Positions 56,736 through 64,000 of a stretch of 64,000 nt of DNA are shown here, one piece after another. The notes beneath the pieces were generated by a model. That model was not told the DNA's origin, ran no database searches, and saw nothing but the letters and a program-made list of their open reading frames with translations. Every line of letters begins with the position of its first letter. Positions within the stretch are counted from its first letter, which is position 1. The stretch is from Magicicada septendecula (Eukaryota > Arthropoda > Insecta > Hemiptera > Cicadidae): assembly GCA_034769895.1 (NCBI GenBank), contig CM068371.1, positions 401,279,469-401,343,468 of the forward strand, given 5' to 3'. The position numbers and the translations under genes are program-made.

Positions 56736-58780
56736 ATACCCCCCCCCCCAATGAGAGGTTGAAGGTCGAAGCATTCAAACTCTCATTGCCTAAAAGGATC
56801 AGTGAGGATATGGCGCCACAACCCCCCTAAACTCTTTACTAAAATCATGGGTACTTACCCCCCTAGTCTGGTGACTGTGCAGCACCCCTCCGACCTTACT
56901 GGACTTCTCTACTCGAGATCCCAACACCATAAACTCGGACAGATGCCCGCCACAGTATCACCTGGCTCTGTAACATTTAATTAAAAAATTAACAAATGAC
57001 CTTCCATCACTCCATATCCACAACTGATTTGTATCCTCTTAGTAATACTGGTTCATTCTCAAAGTACTGGATCTTTTATTTGCAAAGTACTGGCTTGGTC
57101 TAAAATTGATAATATAAACTTACTATCTACTTACAGTTTAATCATATAAATTTCATACAAATGGAATAATGTTCACAATATTGTTACTCCTCCAACTTAA
57201 CATTGATTATACAAAATACCAACCAAATTTTTTTTTTTACCCCCCCCTAATAGTCCCTTAACCCCTGATACCCGTTACAATCTACTGCGTTCAGCACTAG
57301 GCTTCTTGGCCCTTGCAGACCTCAACCTAGCCGTAATCACATCTCCCTCGTGACCTGTAACTGGGTCACCCCCTTATCCACACTCACTATTACCCCCCAC
57401 TGGACTGTAGCGCCCAGTTGCTTCCACAAGGACTGGTGCGGAAGGGGTGGACATTTTTTCTTTTATTCCACCCCATCCTTGCTTCGGCGTTACAATAAAA
57501 ATTCAGTATACTACTTACTGGTATTGAGTAATACCACTGGTATTGAGTAATGGACTACCACCCCTATCTGGGTGAAAATAGCCCTGTTCCAAAATTTGGT
57601 AGATTCCCCAAAAAATAACCCCCCTACTAAGTCTAAAAACCACCAGGTTAACAAAACAAACAAACCACAAGCCGGTTATATCAAGTAAAATTTATGATTT
57701 GTCACCATTAACTACTTTCACGGTCATGATCCGGTGAGGTCATGACTGTACTTAGGTGGGGAATCTACAGTTAAACGTGAAATATGGATTGACATTTATA
57801 AAGGTTTACATGAACAGTTATGTGCACATCTTTTTTTCCAAACACTATCTCAGCCTGAACGTTCTTTCAGTTTCCAATTTTAAATGAATATTTTTTAATC
57901 ATTATGTTTTCATCAATTAGCATTTAATTTATAATTACAATTTAAAATTCAGATCAAAATACCTTTTCAATTAAGATAATTACCAATTTAATTTAATTTA
58001 ATTCCTCAACTCCTGATTATCAATCTCATTTGTTTTGATTACATTTTACAAAAGGACCCTACAAAAAAAATATTACCTACATTCCATCACATCTGGTGTT
58101 TCTTTTATTTCATAATAGAATCTGCTCATAGCCCTGATTCATCAAAATACAACATTCTTGTTGTTGTCAACTCAAGCATGAAACAAACATCAACCTGTAA
58201 ACATTAGTCACACAACAGGAAACACGCCTGTTTACATCAACAGTTGTATGCCAGACTTGTTTTTATAAACACTAATTCAGTCTCAACATTCATGATTACC
58301 TCACCCCTCATACCTGTACTTTTGATTTTCAATTTCTATAAATCTTTTAGTTAACATATTTATCAACTTGTACCAATTCATACCAAAATTAATTCTACTT
58401 CATTAATAAAATTTACCCTTTTGAATTACTTTAATAGCCACCTACACTCAAAATATTTTAACTTTAGTTACAGTATTTAAAACACTTGTAATTTACACAC
58501 ACAATGCAAAATAAAATTCCTTATTGTTTCTTGTTCATTATTTTAGTAAAATCAAATATCATTATATTATTATAAACTTCTTTCTTATTACAAACATGTT
58601 TTACATATAAGCTATAATATGCATTACAGCAAGATAATCTTAACACAATACATTTAACACCAACACATTTATTTACAACTGTTCGTCAGAATTTTATTAT
58701 TTACCATACTTCATTACCTAAATCAGCCGTCATTACCATAAACTAGAATATTTAAAACTGTCCATTCATTGAGTTTATAT
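56736..58780 (-). other. Non-coding 3' internal part of the gag-only element
   Basis: No coding with recognisable similarity is seen on either strand where pol would be expected. The polypurine-type tract lies at its left end. Confidence 0.6.
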
Positions 58781-60010
58781 TCAGCCTCCGTCATCATGTA
58801 ATAGTCTTATTTTTACATAATAATTATCGTCCTTACTCACACTTAATTCATTATTATTATTTATATAATGATTTTCTAATATTTCAAATTGTTCCATAGA
58901 ACCCACATAATAATTTACTGGATTATCCCACATTATTAGCAAATCATAAAACCTGTCTACATCATTAATTTTGGTCTTGTCTCCGTAAGTATTTTTACTC
59001 AACATCAAGTAATTTATTTTCTCATCATATTCATTTACTATACTCATTAAAACATCAGGCAAGTTATTATTATTTATACAGGTATCATCAAAATAATTAT
59101 CAATCTCTATTTTACAAGGTAAGTCAATTTGTTCCTCTCTCTCAATGCATAAACTCTGTACTAATATTTCATAATCTCTATTCACCTTAAATATTTCTAC
59201 CACTCTCTCTCTCTCATAATCACTTTCATCACAATACTTCTCACAACATTTCACATTCTCATTCCACACAGAGGGCAACACAACATTATTACAACACATC
59301 CTGGCCTTACCAGATGCACAAAAATTTAAGGGACAATTATTTGTAGACCATACGTCTCCCAAATACACTCCTGAAGCATTTTCTTCACCCTTCACCACAC
59401 CACGGGAAAATTCTACCCTCTGTACACTCTCTTCATCCTCTCTCACTCTCTCATCAGCATTTGCTAACAACACTTCATTCTTAAACTCTACTTCAACTAA
59501 CTCTCTACTCTCATTGTCACTATTATCACTTACCGTATCATTCTTAGATACCTCATTTTCAACTATATAACCATTATTTTCGTCTAACATCTCGTCAAAC
59601 CGTTTATTTATATTAACCTCAAACTTGGCATTTTGCTTATTTATTTCGTCAAAACGACTATTTATAATGTTAAATCTACTATTCTGTTCATCAAATTTAG
59701 CGTCAAATTTACAGTTCATTTTATTGAAGTCATTTTTGACTTCTTTATTGTGTTCTTTCAATTCATTAAATTGTTTTAGCAAAAAGCTCATTACGTCATT
59801 GTCCAATTTATTACACTTAGTTGAGGTTGGAGTTAACTGAACCCCTGAGTCCTCAGTCACATTACTTTGCTCTGTCACATCTAATTCTACTATTTTATCT
59901 TGACTCGCACTTGTAGTTGAATGTATCTCAAAATTACTCATAATATTTGATTCATCACAATTGTCAACACTAGTCATTTCATTCATATCGCTTTCATCAT
60001 TTCCTGCCAT
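58781..60010 (-). CDS. Gag-like coiled-coil protein, 409 residues, frame looks whole
   Basis: The frame starts MAGNDESDMNEM about 190 bp inside the 5' LTR. The first 60 residues are acidic and Ser/Thr-rich and end with DSGVQLTPTS. Residues of about 75-145 form a coiled coil with repeated units like KFDAKFDEQN and NSRFDEIN. The C-terminal half is acidic with several Cys (CPLNFCASGKARMCC) but no standard CCHC knuckle. It shares the GVQLTP motif and FDE repeats with the protein at 67-950. Gag-like status is inferred from its position in an LTR element. I recognise no enzyme motif. The role is probably structural or RNA-binding, and this is a guess. Confidence 0.65.
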   Translation of the reverse strand: MAGNDESDMNEMTSVDNCDESNIMSNFEIHSTTSASQDKIVELDVTEQSNVTEDSGVQLTPTSTKCNKLDNDVMSFLLKQFNELKEHNKEVKNDFNKMNCKFDAKFDEQNSRFNIINSRFDEINKQNAKFEVNINKRFDEMLDENNGYIVENEVSKNDTVSDNSDNESRELVEVEFKNEVLLANADERVREDEESVQRVEFSRGVVKGEENASGVYLGDVWSTNNCPLNFCASGKARMCCNNVVLPSVWNENVKCCEKYCDESDYERERVVEIFKVNRDYEILVQSLCIEREEQIDLPCKIEIDNYFDDTCINNNNLPDVLMSIVNEYDEKINYLMLSKNTYGDKTKINDVDRFYDLLIMWDNPVNYYVGSMEQFEILENHYINNNNELSVSKDDNYYVKIRLLHDDGG

Positions 60011-60202
60011 TTTTTATAAGTTTATAAAATGTTACATAGGAATTTTAATCTTATCCAATATTAACTTAACCCTCTTAATATTTCACTATGTTTATGTTAT
60101 TTACCAAAACGTCCTCCCTCTCAAATAACCCGTTCTGCCGCTTAATTAGGTCTGGCGAATGTAATAACAAATTACACTCGCCGTCCCTGTATCGGGGGCT
60201 AT

Positions 60203-62668
60203 TGTTACTCTATTAATTACCTCAATTTTTTAAACTCTTACCTTATGGATATCTCCAAGGTTCGACAGACGAACACAGCTGCAGAAAGGATTATCTGAAG
60301 GTTATCAGTACGCATATAAATACACTATTCGTTTTAAAACAAATCGTTTCTAGTTTATTAACCAAATTAATTACTTCATCAATTAAACACTAGTCTGTTA
60401 CTTTATATCAGTAATACATTGAATTTAAACAAATTAATAAATGAAATCTTTCTTAACCTATAACAGATTATATATTTTTGAATAAACAAGCACGTTTTTA
60501 CATCTTTTCCCCTTACTCTTATATTTAATATAATAAAAAAAAAAACCTTTTTCTTAGAGATCTCTTTTTTTTTTACTTTTTAAGCTTTCGTTTTATGATG
60601 AATAATCATCATTTACTTAACATTGGTTTAAGTGTGAGTTTAGTTACCCATCCATTACGTCTTCTTATGGTTTGTTACGCCATCTCGTGATAACCGCTTT
60701 CTTCGTTTTTTACGCACTCCGGCACTATTAACATCGAGTTTGGTTATTGTTAAATACTTTTTGCATTACAATGTTTTATTTTCAACTGTATGCACTGGAA
60801 GATGTGTGCTGTATATTTATTTATATATATAGCCGGCCGGCTTTTAAGATTCGCCCGGGCACTTAGATGTTTAATGGTAGCTACATTGTTTGCGCACTGT
60901 TAGTTGTTTTTTGCTGGATAGACCGACTATTAATTACGGCCTATCCTTCACGTCCGAGGCCACTGTTTTTTAAAGTAAAATAAACTGTATGCTGATTTTT
61001 TCTGGCCGCTCTACCAGGAGTTATAATAGAACTGCACTCAGTACTGCTAAGGCTGAGTACAGAGAGTTTTTCTGGTCACGTGATCGTGAGACTGCGCTCC
61101 CATTGGTGCATTTTAAAGGCGCTATAACACTGGCATAAGGTTTAGCAACATTTAGTCGTCTGGTGCAATTCATAACTTGGCGTTATTTTCTCTGTGATCC
61201 ACGGCTGATGCAAAATTGTGTGTTATTTCACAATCTGTCTGCGCTGCTTGAGTGCGGATGTAATATCACTAATAATCATGTCCCTAGTTCTGGGCGGCAT
61301 TTGTAATAACACTCATTTTTTATGTTTATTATTACATATACTCTACTAAAATATGTATGACAAATACCATAATTTGGTACGTCTGAGTACTTACCAAATT
61401 CATTAGTTGCCAGGCTCATTTTCTTCTCTTATAACTTGCTTTCTACCTAAGGGGTGCCAGGGTTCATGTACAGGGAGATTTTGAAACACAGTTGACGACA
61501 CAAATGATAACAAGATATTCTTGAAATTAACCATCAAATTTAATTCAATAGAAGGTAGTACATATACAACCATGCGGTCAAAACAGTGACGTCATATAAT
61601 ATGACCCAAAACAAAATGGCGGTTACTTTTTCTATCTCTTTTTACTCTCTCTATTTCTTTATCTGTTGAATTAATATCAATGTAAACTTTATTGCTGCAG
61701 CTTAAAATCATTTATTAATAGTTAGTTAATTACTACACAAACCAATGCCCTCAGCATATGTGGTTATGGCCATACATTCACTCGTTCATTCTCACACATT
61801 CAACTTCAGACCCGTACATTCTTTTATTATCGATTTGGTATTAATGAGCTCATTAACTATAAAAATGACAAAAGGAACTTCTCTGCTTATTAGGTGGTAT
61901 GGTCCATCCGTTGTTGGTATGTGACGCCCATGGTGATGGCCGGTGTTCGCCTTTAATTCCGCTGAGTTTAATTAGATAGATGTGTGCACTGAATTTACAT
62001 TTTTTATATATTTATACTGTTAAATAAGATGAGCCTTCATTGCTCCACTACTGCTGATAACATTTTTGCTAGTTATTTAAACTATTGTTAGAAAATTATA
62101 CACACAACGATACATCGCTGTGGCTCCTCTAAAGAATGGCGTTGAAATGAGAACGAGGCAAATGTAAATTTGCGCTAGTGTGTGTGGTTCTTACGTCATC
62201 CAGCTTTGTCTTGCTGGACAACGCCTCGTTGCACACATTGTATTCAGTGCGTCATTGTTCTTAGTGATGACGGAACCGTGCTATAGCCCAATCATAATTC
62301 ATATTGTAGTCCTTCGTCACAAACACCGCCATGGCCTTTTTCGATTCCAGCACGTCCATCGGCGACCTTGGTGTCTTACTCTGGCTGAATTTGCGTTGTT
62401 CCTTTTTCCAGAGGGTCAATGGACCTAACCATTCCGTGTTTAAATAATTACATAATACAAAACATTGAAAATACCTATATAACCCATAATTATGGTACTG
62501 GGTCATTATGTACTGTTACACGGAGACAAAACATAGACGTTTTGTTTTGTAATAAACACTGCATACTTGGTTGACTAACTCGAGGTTCCCAAAAGGTGAA
62601 CGTTGACTACATAGGGAATACAAATTTTTTAAGATATTACCTTGGCCCTACAATTCCGTACCGTTACA
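60203..62668 (-). repeat. Right (5') LTR of the gag-only element, interrupted
   Basis: Without the nested solo LTR (61259-62520) and its duplicated CGGA it is about 1.2 kb and matches the left LTR. Confidence 0.92.
61259..62520. repeat. Solo LTR (1262 bp) nested in another LTR
   Basis: It runs TGTAATATC...ACTGTTACA, flanked by CGGA at 61255-61258 and 62521-62524. The other LTR copy has an uninterrupted site, which proves the insertion. It is related to 54003-55219 in inverted orientation. An 81-82-codon frame is open in both copies. Confidence 0.92.
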
Positions 62669-62672
62669 TGTG

Positions 62673-63180
62673 GAACTCAATTGATGAAGTTTGTGGACTT
62701 ATCCTCCTTATCTTCTGTTATAAGCTGGTTGTCAGCAAATAACATTATGTTTAGATATTTGTTCCAATGAACCTTGATGCATGAATTTATTCGTACTTTC
62801 TTCCATTCTTTGGTAAGGTCTTCTGTGTTCACATTAAACAGTCTTGATGACGTACTGCATCCTCATCGTACTTCTTGACTGATGAGTATATGTGTTGTTT
62901 TATTAGTTTACTGTATATTTTGTATGAGACATTCAATAATTTATAATGCATGATACAATTCAAATTCATTTCTGGACATCTTTAAGTATTATTCGTATTT
63001 CTTTTCTTGAATATAGAAATAACTTCTGCTATTTTTCACTCTTTTGGAGTTGTTCATTGTGACCAGCATCTATTTAATAAATTTTAACATTATGCTTCCA
63101 GAATGTTCCCCTTTATTTCAGTAATTCTGAGTTTATACCAGGGGCTTTTCAGTTTTTCATTTTTCAGTATAGGGTAAGGT
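62673..63180 (-). pseudogene. LINE reverse-transcriptase fragment, 5' piece of the split LINE
   Basis: The minus strand holds an RT palm remnant in several frames: KAPGINSELLK near 63140, AEVISIFKKRNTNNT near 63020, NVSYKIYSKLIKQHI near 62930, LFNVNTEDLTKEWKK near 62830 and MLFADNQLIT near 62740. The catalytic FADD reads FADN here. The motif order matches arthropod endonuclease/RT LINEs. The 3' piece continues at 55224-55539 beyond the inserted LTR element. Confidence 0.8.
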
Positions 63181-64000
63181 ATACTTCCAATGGTTTCATA
63201 AGAGTGACAGAAGTGACACTATATAAATATGTGGCTGCCCAGTCAATATACTTTGAAGAAAGTCTCTGAAAGCAGGTGTATCTTTTGTAACTGTTCAATA
63301 AAAATAAAAGTAAAGAAGAAATGATTAAGCCCCGATTATACTCTTTTCTTTTCGACTTACCTTCAAACAGCCAGAAGATTCCCAAAGTTGCCACCACATT
63401 TTTTGGAGGAAATGTGGAAACCATTTCACTTTCCCAAAGAAAACAATTTTGATGAATAAACAAAAACTCCCTTACAGAAAAAATTCCAGGGCCGTTTAGG
63501 CGAACTTACCGACACAGAGAATAGGGTTCGGGTAGAGTGTGTAATTAACTAAGCTAACACATTATAATGAGAAATCTGATTTTATTCTACTAAAACACAT
63601 TGTATCTTTTTTTATTTTTTAATGGTTAAAAAAAATGTAATTCAAAACAAAATAAATAAAAAGAAAATCTTCAATGGCAAATCAGTACTTTTTTAGCGCT
63701 TACTACACCCTTTGTTCTTTCACTCACTCTCACACACTATTGAGATCTCATATTCTGTTGATATTATTTCTTTATTCACATAAAAGTAATTTTATTTTAA
63801 AAAAAATGAATTTTCTACATTTGCGGGAAACTGGTTATGTCTTTATTTTGTACTTATCTCTTCCGATGGGGAGTCTCCTGCTTGTTCCACAATAAGTTGT
63901 AATTTGCTTTTTCGACGAAAAATCACAATAATAATGTTCCGAAAGTTCAAATTTATGTTTACACTTTGTTTCTATTTAATTCACACATTTATTACCATTT
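63181..64000. other. AT-rich DNA, presumed DHX35 intron 4
   Basis: No recognisable coding or repeat. Further DHX35 exons were looked for and not found. Confidence 0.45.

Larger units (their letters stand above)
55540..62668 (-). mobile_element. Gag-only LTR retroelement with nested solo LTR
   Basis: This fossil LTR element on the minus strand has LTRs at 55540-56735 and 60203-62668, starting TGTTACTCTATTAAT and ending CGTTACA. It is flanked by TGTG (55536-55539 and 62669-62672). Next to the left LTR is a C run (about 56740-56749), a G-rich polypurine tract on the element's strand. Next to the right LTR is a primer-site-like sequence sharing CAGGGAC with the left-edge element. Internally it has one gag-like frame (58781-60010) that looks whole and about 2 kb without coding. 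No pol is seen. The LTRs differ by roughly 1-2%, so insertion is fairly recent. Confidence 0.88.

Overview
This window looks like nuclear DNA from an arthropod, most likely an insect with a large, repeat-rich genome. It is AT-rich, genes are sparse, introns are very long and carry standard splice sites, and the repeats are typical arthropod families: BEL/Pao, Jockey, Penelope-like, mariner, piggyBac, pogo and hAT. I cannot name the species. Only two host genes are visible, both on the + strand. One is the 3' end of the meiotic double-strand-break gene spo11 (exons at 19861-20040 and 20336-20455). The other is the 5' end of the DEAH-box helicase gene DHX35 (exons at 35511-35550, 36917-37134, 38876-39058 and 43883-44023), which runs off the right edge. 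Nearly everything else is mobile DNA, much of it nested.

1-20.8 kb, spo11 and its last visible introns. The left edge holds half of a minus-strand LTR element with a coiled-coil gag-like region (1-2269). A perfect 109-bp inverted repeat follows at 3070-3295. Then comes a 14.9-kb LTR element (4609-19543) flanked by ACGC on both sides. It has very long terminal repeats, a gag-like region and no visible pol. Each terminal repeat has been invaded by a different Penelope-like element (PLE): PLE-1 at 5755-8308 on the minus strand and PLE-2 at 16401-19458 on the plus strand. The spo11 exons lie just beyond.

20.8-34.8 kb, intergenic. It holds a mariner with intact terminal inverted repeats and a damaged transposase, a SINE-like unit, and two decayed hAT transposons with TTF/DUF4371 features. 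The second hAT is split by a 481-bp hAT-type MITE. A LINE 3' fragment and a GC-rich decayed Jockey LINE on the minus strand follow.

34.8-64 kb, the 5' end of DHX35. Intron 1 holds an internally deleted pogo-like element. Intron 3 holds a nearly intact piggyBac with its own intron. Intron 4 exceeds 19.9 kb and holds a young BEL/Pao element (44130-51798), a large imperfect inverted repeat, a solo LTR, and a second gag-only LTR element (55540-62668). That element has another solo LTR inside one of its LTRs and splits an older LINE into two pieces.

The main points of interest are: at least two, possibly three, LTR elements that keep a long coiled-coil gag-like region but no recognisable polymerase; a tRNA-complementary primer-site-like sequence buried inside the giant terminal repeats; and hammerhead-ribozyme-like motifs in both PLEs and in the perfect palindrome.
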